Below are positions 13,101 to 28,100 of a DNA stretch of 64,000 nt, one piece after another. The notes beneath the pieces were generated by a model, which searched no databases, was not told the DNA's origin, and saw only the letters and a list, made by a program, of their open reading frames with translations. The stretch is taken from the NCBI GenBank assembly GCA_964034945.1, contig OZ035960.1, positions 116,663,824 through 116,727,823 on the forward strand, given 5' to 3'. This stretch comes from Chrysopilus asiliformis (Eukaryota > Arthropoda > Insecta > Diptera > Rhagionidae). A program made the position numbers and the translations under genes. Position 1 is the stretch's first letter; each line of letters begins with the position of its first letter.

Positions 13101-16100
13101 TATAAAGAAAATAATTTCTCGTGAATCAGCTCCTACCAATAATTTACATGACAATTATATGAACAAGAGAAACAACCACACATCACTAAGAAATGTACAA
13201 CAAGAAACAACGGAAAAACATATCCAGGTATGAATCTATATCACATCCAATGAAGGCTTATAAATGTCAGGAAAACATGTTGACATATTGAGCTTCCTCA
13301 AACGTGTGAGATTACATAAAGGTTCTATTCAATTCTGTCACCTTCAATAACACCCCTTAACATCCCCTATAATTCACTCATCACCTCGATTTTCCCATTT
13401 CACACCTTTTCCGATTCCAACACGATTTTCATACTATACAAACGGTATCCACTAATAGTTATACACATATCTAACCTATTTGTTTATGTTCTGGAAAATA
13501 TCTGAAAGATCCGTACCATACATGTACCGAGCTTCTAGCTTAAGGCAAACACGTTTGCAATCTACCATAGTCGGTCATCAAATTCTGGCAAATTGTTCCC
13601 AATTCACTTTATCTGATTCTGTCTCATAAACTTTAAAGTCCCACTATAAATACACCTCCAACCATTAAATGTTATTTAACCAATTTCACCGCTATTGGTA
13701 AATTCTCCTCTATGTGTCAGCAACGAACTTCAACCACATATACGCTCTTAAAATTTTCAATAGTTTGAAAATTCGTTTCGTGAACAATAAATGTGGTTAC
13801 CTCTTTCCAACGATTTAATGCTAGCCACATTTTGTCAGGAATTTACCTCAACATATTTAACTATTAACCCGAAAACTATCATCCATACCTTTCTTTTTTT
13901 TTGAAACATAAGAAAAGCTACAATTGCCAGAGGCCAATTGTCAAATACTCTATATGATGACAAACAAAATGTTCATTTAACTTATATAGGAGAGGGGAAA
14001 GAAGTGGTCCGATTGAATTTTAATGTATGGATGAGTTATGTAAAATCCTATTCTAAACACATTTTACCTTTATAAATTTTTCAATAAGTCTCGCCGTTTT
14101 AGAGAAAATTGGATAAAATTTATTTTGTTTTTATGGGGGAGGGAGTAAGAAATGGCCCAATTGCCCATTCAAGAACTTAGCCTAGTCATTTACGAGAAAC
14201 GTAACTATACAAAACTTCTAGTCTTTAGCTCGATTCTTTCGAAAGTTATGGTATTCACGGACAGACAAACAGACAGACGCGCAGACATGCGGAAATCAAA
14301 ATTGGTGGTCATCCCTAACACCCTGGTGTAGTTTATTTTTGTGCCTATGATTGGTTTGGTGCGTTACAAACGGTATACTAAATCTAATATACTCCAAAAT
14401 GATATTTCATATAGAGTATAAAAACCCACGACTAAAAAAGTCCTTAAAAAATTTTTAAAAAAATGCTTTTAAAAAAGATAAAAAAAAATTCATTAGAGTA
14501 AATTTACAATAAGATTTTTTGGTCTTAAGATTTTTTGCAGCCACATAAGCTAAAAATTTTTAAGAACTTATCATGGAAAAATATTGCCAAAAAGTGGTTT
14601 TTTTGTCTTAAGCGCAAGATTCTTCGGTAACAAAGATCCATTCAAAGTAGTATTAAATTTACCTTTAATGTGCCGTCATTTATTTTCCTGACCTACATTA
14701 AAATTGAAGATAGCTGTCTAAAATGTTTCTCTTTGAAATGGAAATTTTTAGGAAAACTAAAATTTAATTTTCATGAAAAAAATGTTCTTCCACTTTGTAT
14801 TTTTTATTGCGATTTTATCTTTTTCAACATTTCAAAGACTTAACTCTATCAGTTTTACCTTTATAAAGTATATAATATGATGCAAGAACTCTGTGAAAAA
14901 TGTGGTGCTTTGTAGGGAGCAACACTGACAATTGATTTTAACTTTTTGAAAATCTGAAAAACATTTCACTTTCAAACATTTTTTACATATTTCACAAACA
15001 AAAATACACATATTTAATTCTCTCTAAAATAGTGTAATTTTGCTGCAAAGCTCTCATTTTATCTTTTCATGCATTACTGGAATTAAAAAGAGCACAAAAC
15101 TTTAACCAATCAACCTCTCAACAATAAAAGTTTTTTATCAAACTTTTCCAACATTGTAAACAGAAATAGCCTTCATTCCTATTTTTTAAGCAATATACCG
15201 ATAGAATCCAAAACTCCGGAACGTTGAGAACGTGTGGGGAAAACTTTTTGTGTTTTTTGCATCCTCACTAGCTGGTTTTCTCTTCTTCGCAATATTGTGT
15301 GTATTTCAAGGGAAATAAATTGTGACATTTTAAGCAGATACTGATAGTTTGCGAAGAATAAGGATTCTGATATGGGATGTGTAGTTAAATAAGGGGTGAA
15401 CTCTTGGGGTATTAAAATAGTGAAGAAGGAGAAGATGGGAAAGATACCTTTTATAACGGGGGTTTTTTAATGAAAACACTTCGAATAACTTTGATTTCAA
15501 AACGAAAATCTGGCCAACAGAAGAACGGAAGAATGTAACCCAAAAAATTGTGAAAACAGAAATAGCAATTTTTTTATATCCCCCTCTTGTTAACAAAGAA
15601 AATTCTTTTCAAAGTAAAGATAATACTTTTTACTTTGAAAAGAATTTTCGTTAAACAAAAATTCCATGACCATTGACTTACATTCTAGCAAATATCAAAG
15701 TTCGTTAAGGAGAAACTATTTCAGGTATCGTGACTTTAAAATAGTGTTAAATAACACCAGATAATACTGCCATATAAAATAAAAATAAAGACGATAATTC
15801 ATATTTTTAATGTCAAATATGCAAGATTTTTTTTTTATGTTGGTAGATGTCTTGTGTCATTGATCGGTAATATTTTTTAAAAATCAATTTTCGTCATATA
15901 GCGAGTTCTTATCTAGACGTGTGCATTATTACTTTAAGTTATTCTACTACTAGCATTATAACCCACACGTAACCGATTTCAGTCAAAGACATACTAAAAT
16001 CAATAAAATAAAAAAAAAACTTTAAAATAGTATCAATGAAAATATTGTAGGATTTTAATTTCCGGAAAATCCACAAGCCAATTATATAAAAAAAAATTGA

Positions 16101-19100
16101 AAGAAAATTTAAAATACCTTCAAAAAGGTATCAAGAAATATCAAAAAACCGACGACCGGTCATGTTAATTTCAGAGAAAAAAATGTCATTTAAGCAGCAT
16201 AATGGATTTGATAAGAAAACATGGGAACCCATCATGACTATTTATAAAATACACCCAAACAATGAGTATTTGAAAAAAAAAAAAATATCGAAAGGAAATC
16301 AATAGATGTCAAACATAAATAGCAAACAAAATGAAATTTCCAAGTAAATATTATCGATGCTATAGAGATACGAAATACTTGTTTGCTTACTTACTTATTT
16401 GAGTGTATCTTCTGTAAAGCGGATGTAAGTTGTCTTTTTCTTTTTAGATTTATACTCTTTTTTTGTTCATGTTTCGTAATCAAACTTGCTATTTCCATGG
16501 TCTTGAAACCGAAAATATTTAGAGGTATATACTTTATAATAAATTTTCGTACTTTTGTGATTAATTTTCTACTTTTAATTAAATAGTTCACTTTAATATA
16601 GTCTAGTGCTGTGATGGAGTTTTAATTATCCTGAAAAATGAAAGCATTATTATCAGGAATAATTTCAAAGTTCTAAGAAAACTTTCTTCATATTTCTTTA
16701 TTATACTAATGGAATTCTGTTTGTCTCTTGTTTTACGCCTATTTGGGATATAGAGGAATATTAAATACAAAAGAAGTATTATATGAAGTTTGCACAAATC
16801 TCTAGCTTCTAAATTAGGGGCTCAAGTTTATTTGCAGAATTATCAACAATAATTCTTGTAGTGTGGTAGTAGGGCGGAAAAATTCGAAGCCTTAGTAAGA
16901 AAAATACTTGATTTGCCCTCTTCTCACTGGGTGATTTTCTCTACAAAACATGAATCATAATATCAACAAAAATACCAGCTCAAAGAAGTTTGTTTGATTT
17001 ACTTGTTGCTTCTGGATAGAAACTTGGACCACAAATGGTATAAACAAACAGATGTCGCACGGCGAACAAGCCGATATTAACGAAATTTTTTGCCCTGGGA
17101 TGCAACAAGGCGTCCCATACAGTCTGTTTTGTAAAAAGTGTATGTCATCATACACTGCTAGCGGATGTCAAAATCGCATACACTTTTTACAAGACAGTCT
17201 GTATGGGATGCCTTGTCGCGCAAAATTTTTTGTTAACATCGGGTTGTTCGCCCTGCGACATCTGTATGACTATACTAATTGTGCTTAGACAAAGGTTTAT
17301 CCAGAAACTTGCAAAACTTCGATTTATCGAGAGTTACTATCAAAATGATTTTCCCAACTTTTCTTTTCTAACATACAAATATAGCACATATGCTGAGAAA
17401 TAAGGCTAATTTTTAAAATTTAATAAGATTACAGTAAAAAAAAACCCCTATAAAGTTTATGCAAAATATGGCTCCGTCATTATTTTTATTTGCACTTTAA
17501 AAAGGCAACAATTTAATTGCCTGCCATTTAATTATAATAAAAAGTTTCGTTATCGCAAAATTCCAGGCAGCATTCTGGCAAAATTGTCTAATCCGGGAGA
17601 TATTAAAGTCCAAGTCAAATAGATAATTAAACACATTTTTGGTGTTAATGGGAAATACTTATTCGCCGTCTGCCATTTCTGTCGCATTTAAATATCATCT
17701 ACCAGTTCTGTACTTCCCGAAGTCGACCAGCAATTTGTAAATAAGAAATCCCCCAAGGCCAAGAAATATCGAAACACTCTAGAAAAACCCCTAAAAACAG
17801 AACAATGTAACGAAAATTTTTGACAAATTAAGAAGTCAGAAGCTGGAACTTATCAGTCAATCGCATCCTTTCATCCAGCAATGAGGCATAAATAACAAAA
17901 AGGGAATTTTCTAAATTCGCACCCTAACAGCAACAACAAAAGGAAATTTTCCGAAAGGATTTTTGCTAGTAAGCAAACTCTACTCCCATCGCACTTTATA
18001 GACAAATCGCTTCTCATACTGACTTTAACATGAGGAAAAATTTCTGCTCCCACCGATCCAAACTGATCCCATTACATAAAAAAAAGTCTCTCGCAGGCCT
18101 TTAATAATAATATGGCGATTTTTTTTGGTTTTGTTATTTCGGTTATGTTATCCTGAGAAAACGAAACGTCAGAATATAATGTAATGCTCGCTTGATATAT
18201 TATGCTTACGCGAATATGTTCGTCATTGGTTGTTAGGTTAGGATTCATCCTCTGATTTTCTTTTACTTTCATATTACATACGTATATAATAAAAATATGG
18301 ATTTTTTCTACTCATATTCGTTATGTCGACAGTGGATAGATATTATGCTACAATGCTTACATCAATTTTATTATATTGAAGTACTAAAAAAGAGGAAAAT
18401 TTATAAAAGAGCAATTCTTTCGTGGCCATCTCCGAATACTTGGTTTTCTTTTATTTAGGTATCGACTTGCCTCCGAATACGGAAACTCAATCGAGTTTAG
18501 TGATTTATGGGATCGACTGCAGACTGAAGGCAGATGTTGTGGTGTTATGGGACCGCAAGTAAGTATTAAAAACATGATTCTATAAAGCATATATACAAAT
18601 AGGTATTGTGGATAATCACACAACAAGCAACCACTAAACATTATCCTCCTATATCGTTAAATGTTTTGGGTTACTTTGCTTTTTATAATATATGTATGTT
18701 GGGTGACGACATCAAAGTCATAAAATTTTATTCAGTAACAAATCGCACTAACAGCGCCATCGTTATTAAATTATTTTCCCAAGGATATGTTCATACATTA
18801 TATCGCCAGTAATATGATACACTTGTAAATCACTCGCCATGAAGACATTTTTCTTATAAAAATTACCAATGTCAATTTTAGTTTTGTTTGAACGATTATA
18901 GATCAATATTTATGAAAATTGAAAAAAATATATTTCAGGCACCATAAAATAAATTTGATATACAGCCAGATCCTTATCCAAATAAATTTCTTAGTGTTAC
19001 ACCTGGCAGCACTGGCCTCTTGCCCTTGCAGGAGGAGAATAGAAATCAGAAGAGTAGTTGATCGTGAAACCTGACAAGGGCAAGTCGCCTTAAAAATAAG

Positions 19101-22100
19101 CCTGCGCAAGAAGACGAGACAAACCTGGAATTTAACCAAGTTATCCGGAGTCTAACATTATAGAAATAATTAATATTTAAACTTGAGTTTGGTTACCGTG
19201 TAAGGATGGATTTTTAAAGATTTTCCCTGATTTTTGAAAATACGCGTTTTTTTTGCACCGCTTATTAATTCTACTCGTAAAATGTCTTCACATTGCTGTA
19301 GATCAGTATTTCCTAACCTTTGCCGTACCACTGCGAGTTGCATCACTGCATTAGCGGATTGAGTCTCTTGACTGAATTCCATAAGTAAGTCTCGCGTTAA
19401 AGATACGTTTAATAAATTGAAACTGAATTAAAGAAATTATATTTTTACAGCTAGATTCGACCGAATTCTTTTTGGTGACAAAATATTAATTTACAAATTA
19501 ATTAATTTGATAGGATTTTTCAACACTGGCCGGAAACAGGACATACCCAACATCGTGTTGCTCCTCTTCCGATATAGCGGATCAGATATCGGTTTCAAGA
19601 CGACCGTTAGCGTCGGCTGTGGTATTTCGAAATGATGAATTAAATGCACAACAGAAGAGCAATTTATCAGATATAGCGGACTCAGCGTGGAACCATGTGG
19701 TGTCCGAGAGTCGTGAAACAAAAAGTGTTCCAACATGTAAGGCTGTTTTTCCCCAGGTAATCAATTTTATAATCCTTAAAATTCATGCAACCGTTTTGTG
19801 AAAAAAAAAAGTTTTTTCTGTCTACTCACACAGTTATAAGATATAACGTCTATATCTGTAGATTTTTCAACTCGGTAACCATTAAATTTATCTACAAATA
19901 CGAACACATCGTAAGAAGATACACTAGAAAGCTGAAAAGAAAAAAGAAAAACTCCATTTTCATGACTCTCTTATATGTTATTAGCAACGAAAAACGGAAA
20001 AGAAAACTTTTTGGCACAAGCACGTAGTTTTCCTCCAGCGTAACCTTATGGGCGTAAGAAATGACTTCAATTAGACTCATAGAGTAATTAAGCTCGTTAC
20101 GTTTTATGGTAACAGCCAGGTACAATAGAGGCAAATACCTTTGAATCGTATCTAAAAGAGGAATTCATTTAAATTATGTGGCTATATGTAGCATTTTTAT
20201 TCACCTAACGGATCCAATGCTTTCATAACATTGGTGCGAAGATAAAATTGATGATGAAATATGTTACTCAGTATCCGTAAACCTGATTACAATAATTATA
20301 GACAAACGGCGACACTTTTAAATTGAGAGAAGAAAATTTATCGACATTTTGTTAATGTTGTACATCACATTGAAACATGGTCGACCTGAACAGAAATTAA
20401 ATTCAAGGCAACGTTCTAATAACTGTCATAAAACGTAAAGATTTTATTAAATTCAAGCAGTTTTTTAGACAAAACGTTCAGTTTTTTTAGTACACCAATC
20501 TTTTAAGTCCAATCAACTTATTTGACCGAATGTGTAGTAATATCTATAGAACTGTTGATGGGTTCCATACCTTAAACATGTTACAATCAAGAATTTTTAA
20601 TCCATATAAAACTAACAATGCCAATGCTATAAACAAGAAAATTTTTGTGAATTTGCGAAGGCCAAGGCTAGGAATTGAGTCTGATGATGTTACTGTTTTG
20701 ATTCTGAGTTTTTTAAGGAAAACATTATAAAACGAAAACATTTTTTATAAAAAAATACTTTGTTTTTTTTTTTAAAAAGACATTTTCTTATGGAAACAAA
20801 GGAAGAATTATATCTGAATAGAAACGAAAAGGAGACGACCGGTATACTCGTCGCAATATAAGAAAAGAAAACTGTATTCAAAAAACACACCACAATAATA
20901 ATAGGCTCCCGGTAAAGACTTATAAAAACTGGAAATAAAAAAAGGGTTAATGTATCCATCATCTTTCGAATAGAATAATTTATCAAACATTCATGCCATT
21001 AATTTAAATCAACCGACAACAAAAATCCTTTCATCGCGAATATAAATGGAGAGCCTTACATAATACAATTCACAACAATATTCTCGTACACCATAAAATA
21101 GCATATAAACATAAAAAAAATATATGGTATTTGGCGATTTCTATTCACATAAACGTTAAGTCACAGTTTAAAATGATTTTAAGTGCTGTGAAATGAATTA
21201 CTTGCGAAATATTTTACGCTTCACTAGCATATGCTGCAGCAATAATTCGACTTAAAATTAATGTTTCTTTTTTCGTCGAATTATTGCTGCCATCGACAGA
21301 GGAAATTGTTAATTTAATGGTGTCACTTTGTTGAAAAATATATACAGTGAGAAACATAAGAAATCGATGTTAGACCAAGGAATCAGCAAAAGGTTCATTT
21401 TATGTGAAATATAACTAAGCTATTGATTTACAATGCTTTAAAAGACCAATTTATTCTTTTCAAATTATTTATGTAGTTCTACTTCTAATAACTTTTGGAA
21501 ACTGAAAATATTGAAGCTTCATTAAAATTAGAAATAACAAAAAACTTGTTTATTATTTTAAAACACATAATTAGATTTTGGAAATTAAAACTGTGTTTAC
21601 TTTCAAATGGAAAACGCCAAACCCATCCGCGTAGTATATACTCAAGCACTTTGGTGTGTTTCATTTTCTGTCCAAAAAAAACTCTGTATTTTACAAAATA
21701 TTTTTAACGCCATTCGTTACAATTGATTTAACAATGAATAATTTTTTTTTTTTCGCTAACAAATTACAAACTTTTCAATGAAACCATCAAAACTTTTAAT
21801 TGAATAAAGTGCACTTCATGCTTTTTGTTGTATATAATAATTCCATTATGACTTAAGACCGATAAAAAGCATTCCAAACTATTTCATTTTCTCTAAATTT
21901 CTAGAATTTTAATTCGAGATTATATCATTCCAAAAAGTCCAGCGTTAGAACCCCTCAGCATCAACATTTTGCATAACTCATCAGAGCCTCAAATCCACAA
22001 GGAAGTTATTCTAAAGCCAAATTATTTACAAAATGTTAAGTCATAGGAAAAACTATTCCCATATAATCCCGCCTTCACTTTTACAGCCTCTTCCAAAACG

Positions 22101-25100
22101 CAATAAACGACATTTCTCTTATCGTGGGACACCAGAATTTTTGTACCCATTCCACATAGCACTCTTTCGGTTCTGTGTGAACAATTACAAAGTACATCGA
22201 GTAGTACGGGGTGAAACTTTCGAGAGGAAAATGCCGAGTTACATTCAAATATTTTTATTAGTCCTCCGTTCATCTGGTAGGATACAACATACTGTTTTGC
22301 TGAAGCAGAATTCCACAACTCTGACTTTATACGAAAAAGTTTGTAAAAAAAACCACAAGAAAAATCAACTCTCAGAACCAAGGTGAGAAGTAAACGGAAG
22401 GCAATTTTCCCCTATTGCACTTTAATTCAATTGCCCGAAACGTAGACCAAATTAATCGTCAACCGAATTCATTGAAATTCTAATAGGGGTGAACAAGAAG
22501 CCGACGTAGAATTTCTGCGGCAGAGATTTTATTTCAAATTCCTTCTTCCAGGATAATATTTCACATTCCTTCTCTATTTCTTACTACCATCAGAACGACG
22601 ACGTTTATCACGATTCGCTATATACATACAGTGCACAGCAAATATACAGGATATTCAAGGCGATGAGATAATTTAAATTTCGACTTCAACTGCAAAATTT
22701 CTGCTCACTAAGGCCATTCCATCGAAATTTAATCTTGCAAAGACATTTTAAGAAGCTTTTTTTAAAATTTGACCAGAAATTAGGCGTGGTCTCCGAAATT
22801 CATTTTACTTTATAAATTGCGGTAAAATATGGTATCATATTTTCCAAAATAAGTTTGGTCTGTTTTAATTGAAATCCTTGTAAACTTGGTTCAGATACAT
22901 TAATTTATGGTCATTTTGATTAAGGTACACAGTTAAAAATAATGCCTCAATTCCAACATTCAAAGTTGGACATTTTCATAATATTTTTGTTGTAACATTC
23001 TCTATGTAAATTTCACGAAAATTGTGCCAAAAATAAAGCACTCGACCGATTGAGCTGAAATTTAAAAAAAAAACACTTTTTGTCAAGCTGAGCATTTCTA
23101 TTGATGCCCAGAACTTTTCATCTACCCTTTTGCATGAAGAAAAAAAACTGATATTAAACTATAGAAGTTCAATTATGAGAACTTATTTAAACAAATTCAC
23201 ATGTTATGTAAAGAAAACACAACCTGTGTCAATAAAGGATTCCAATTTGCAGTCCAAAACAAACAAACATGACACCACATGCCAATAACTTTATTCAAGC
23301 AACAATCCTACGAGAAAAGCAACTTTATTTCAACCGTGAAAATTTTAATGAAAATTAAACCGTCATTCACCATATGTAAATTTACACATCCCTTAATGTT
23401 TTTTTACCGCCTTAGCAAATGTGTGTAACTTTTAACCTCAACGTGCTGTGCCTATCGCTGAAAAGTGCCATCTCCGGAATTATTAACTGTGTTTGCTAAA
23501 AAGGCTAAAACACTACGTACACATACATATCCAAGCAATTAAATGAAAGAATAGGTTCATTTTGACATTTGAACAGTTCGAAATTCCGAGAATGAAAATC
23601 AATCAATGATTTCCCCAATAGCCCCGAGGATTCCAAATATTCTGACCTTTTTCCAATTCAAGCAACTAATCCGAAATCGATTGAATAAACACAGAATCAC
23701 ATGTGCATCGCCATGGAACAGCAATGGTATTTATACAACTGAATGTACACAGGAATGTTCAATGTCCTTGTACCAGGATTACAGATAGATAATTATCTAC
23801 TCGTTATAAGCGTATATCCTGTGGATGAAATTCCATGTTATGCAAAAATTGTAGCACGTTTTTAATCCTGGTGATAAAAGTTCTATTTTACTAAACTTTT
23901 CAATTATTTACCGGAATTATGAAAATCGCAGCTTAAGGAAACATGAATAATATTTTGATGAGAATATTTTTTTAGAGACAACTTTTATCTAATTGTTATA
24001 CGAATTTCAAAACTGAACTATATATATGTGTAGATAAAAAAAATACACGGAGCTTTTCACTCATTACGTACCTAATATTGATGCATAATGAATTTTTTTC
24101 ATCACAGCATGATTAAAAACATTTCATATAAACTGAAAAACTTTTTCTTTTTGAAATTTTCATTAACAAGAATAAAGATATGATTCGATTGAAGGAAAAT
24201 AACTTCTATTTTCATTGTAATAACATTTGATTCTATTTCACAGGGATGCATTGATAGAATAGTGGCATGGCTGAGAAATACTGCTGATATACTATTCGTT
24301 CTTGGATATTGTGTGATAGCGTTTCTTAAGTTATCTTTTCTTGGCATTTTACGGTACGAGATCCGTGAAATGATACAAAAAATTAAATTACTTCAAAATG
24401 AAACGCAAAACTCAATACTGGAGCCTGAAATCGAACAACAACAGTTAACACAGGTAATAATTACAAATATAGATATGAACTTTTACTTCCTTCGCTTGTT
24501 CGGTTTTTAGGAAAAAATTTTAATTAATCAAAATAAATATAAAATTTAAAACTGATTTCTCGACACAATTTAAAACTTAAAACTTTTAAATTTCATTTAA
24601 CAACATACCTTTGTTTGTTGTTAATTTTTAGGTGACCAGCACATCAATAAATGGTGGTTTACATACGGAGCCAAAAGTTGGAAATCGAGACCGGGAACGA
24701 TCCCGGATGAGTTCGGGTGAAAGTGAACGAGAATCTCTGCTGGTACACGAGAATCCGCCACCTCGATATCTAAAAAATAAGCATCTTTATGGTTGTGCGG
24801 ATACGGGAGCGCCGGGCGGTGAGTCGGATACAAATTCAAATTGTGCGCTTATAGTGGAAGATGCTAGCGCCGCAGCAGCTGCTAAATCAATAAATGGCAA
24901 TAATAACTACGAGCTAACTGAATTTGATACAAAAGCGCCAACGTACAGGTAGCATAAGAAACGCATAATTGTATAAATACATACTAAATGGTTTCTTTTT
25001 TAATAACTATGTATTTTTATGCTTTTCCTTTTTGCCGCACTTTGTCTTCCTGTTGCTGCCAACACAACTTCATATTAACTAAAATACTATTTTTTTGAAA

Positions 25101-28100
25101 AAATATATATTTTCAAAAATATTTTATATATCAATAACAAATACAATAATTGTGCTGAAATTTACATAATCTCCTGCTCCGTCCAATATAACTCCATTTT
25201 ACAACATTTATACTAATTTTTTTTTTTTTTTTTTTTTGAAAAAAAAATCTCATAAAACGATTCAAATTTATAAAACCGATCCTTGATCAAATGATATCCC
25301 TTCAAAAATTCTTTTATGTTTCACATTGGAAATCACAAAAATGTGAAAAAAACAAAACATTTTTTAATAGAAAATCAAAATGGCCGTCGTTATGAGAAAT
25401 ACAGAAATACATGAACAAATCGCGCAGCGAATCGGGTCATATACTTTGTACAGAATACATATAGGATCGGGTCATAAAATCCAAGAGAACACATCACCTG
25501 AAACAATGACATTAAATGAAACGCTTTTGTAAACTTTTGTAAAAAGCAACACAGATTGTAAAACAAAACATCCGAAAACGAAATCATCATACTATGTAGT
25601 CACCTTCTAAATCGTATATGTATACGAAACGACATTTGTTTTAGAAAACAAATCATTAAAAAAAACATTATAAAATCAATCTAATAAGCACATATTTAAA
25701 AAAAAAGTAGCATTAAACCTATAAAAGCACAGTGAATCACTTGATAACAAACTGCTGAATAACGCAAGCAATGCAATTTATTACGTTAACGGCTTCTACT
25801 ATAAAACGACACACACAAATACACACATACTCCCACACAACAAAAACACAAGCGTACACAAACACACACACACACTAAAAAAGTTAATCAAAACAAAATA
25901 ATATACATACATACATTTACACAGTTACATTTTAGTAAAATAACATAATTTTATCAGTGATACAACAATCCAACGTCAATACCACCCCCGCTGCAACAAG
26001 CTTCACCACCACAGTCACCAACACTGCAACCAATACCAACCCAAATACCAGCCTCACGGTCAGCATCGCCAATGCGAGGAAAAAATCCACCTATCCGCCA
26101 CGTACAAGAAGAACAACCCTAGCAGCGTTAAGTAGTACTTACCTGATGGAGGTGTCAACGGTACAATCGCTTCAACACAAATACACAACACACCAACCCA
26201 AACACAAACAAAACTAATAGTAATGCACACAAAAAACATAGTAGAAAAGTTATCAAAGAAAAATATAATAATCAGGATGCGGCATTTAATCGAGCATTTC
26301 CTCCATGACAACAAATCCGATGTACGTATTTGAAGTAATTAACTGCAATTTAAAAAAAAAGATAATAATGCTTAGTGCACATAACACTAATGATAATCTA
26401 GAGATACTCTAGATCAGGAATGCCCACTTTTACACAAAACACATGCATACAATTCATACATACACACATCCATTTATATACACAACTACGCTAGCTATTT
26501 CACCTATACAAACGCTCTTATAACTGCTTCGTAAAAAAAATCTCACGATTTTAGAATCAATTCACTTTATTCTAGATTCCTCCTAGAACAGAGTATGAAA
26601 TCTAATACTAAATCTTTTCAATCACAAATTGTAGCCAAATCCTAATTTGGACGATGCACTTCTTACAGTAACTGTAGCCCTTCACGATTTTTGCTATCAC
26701 TTAAAGAACTTTAGGTTCAATTTCACTCTAAACGGACTTTAGGTTCAATTTCACTCTAAGCGGACTTTACTTCCCCAGTTTTTAATTTATTTATCTAATC
26801 TGCTAACGTTTTCCTAAAAAAGTTCGAATTTTCAAACCCACAAATTTTTCTTGCAGGAACCCACAATTCTTAGCTACGCCCTGAACACATTCCTATTGTA
26901 TTTCAAACCGTTGAATCAAAAATTCATGTTCGTATATAATTATTGTCAAAGAAATCAAATCAATAAACGAATTTCATTTCAAATCAATTTAATCCCTTCC
27001 CTATTCTGATTATATTTTTCTAAAAATTTTCTCAATCCAAATCACAATTTTGCAAGTTTTTTTCGAAACGCAAATGATTTTCTTGTTTTTATTCCGAGTT
27101 TAAGGGGTTTTTTTAGTTCTGTCTCTTGTTTTGTCGCTTGGGGAGAAAAAGGAAACCGAAAGTCCTAATCTAAAACACATCAAGCACCTGGCTTGGTTTC
27201 CGGCCGGATACACACTTATCCTCGTATCTGCTCTACTCCCAACGATGAAACTCGTTGTACCTGGTTTCAATACAAGACATTTGGGGCAACCACAATTCAC
27301 TACCTTTACTCACGCCCTCATCCTGATTTCATGGGTCCGGGGCCATTAATTCGATTGAATAAACATTTACCCTATTTAGATGAGAGGTGCGATATGCAGA
27401 TAGAAATGCTTGGTAAAGGGACAATGTACATGAAGTGGTAGGAGGAAACGTGAATGGATAATGTCTCTCGTTTATTTGAGAAAATTTCTGATCATATACT
27501 TGTAATTACCATCGTCATTCAATGTCCTTTGCTATCAATCGAATTTATTGATTAATGTTGAACATCGTTAAGCTTTAAGCGATCCAAACTTTTTCATTCA
27601 ATATTCTATGGTTGTGATTTGATTCTCTTGAATCGCTTGATTTCTTCAAAATTGTGAAATATCAAAATTCATCAGAAGCAATGGTGTAAATTTTAAAATT
27701 TCTCGGTATTTTTATATTTAAAAAAAAGTAATTTAGAATGCCCGCCCTATTCCCCTCTTTTATCATCTAAAATTAAAGGAAAACCTTAAAATTTTATGTC
27801 TACAATTATCGATTTTTACTAATTGTAATTGAAAATCTTTATCCCCAAAACTATATTGCCCTTATTGTATCCAAATTATGTTCGATAATTTCCTAGTTAC
27901 CTACCGCCATTTTTAAGAACAAAAAATATTTGGTTTACTAATATTACCTCTGCAACTATAATAAAACAATCAAGAAGTCGTTTTATTTAATCTTTAATAG
28001 TGTTCAGCAATGGAAAAATTTATGTCAATCAAGGCATGCAAAATTCCCCTCTTTAATTTTGCAAATTTGAAGATAAAATGTAGTTTGTAGTGATAAAAAA

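Larger units (their letters stand above)
12837..18458 (+). other. Tetraspanin intron 4
   Basis: A 5.6-kb intron, the longest in the gene (donor AAG|GTAATC, acceptor TTTAG|GTAT). It holds a near full-length copy of the dispersed repeat (13905-14425), a perfect hairpin at 15598-15649 and a foldback element at 17030-17287. No exon or RNA gene was recognised in it. Confidence 0.75.

Noticed and set aside
17052..17288. Cys-rich plus-strand frame resembling a small secreted protein
   Set aside because: It reads across the two arms of a foldback hairpin, and the repeated residues mirror the inverted repeat.
19451..19490. Stronger-looking acceptor TTTTTACAG before the sixth tetraspanin exon
   Set aside because: The frame behind it meets TAA after 12 codons, whereas the acceptor at 19512-19513 gives an open frame with the conserved PTSCC motif.
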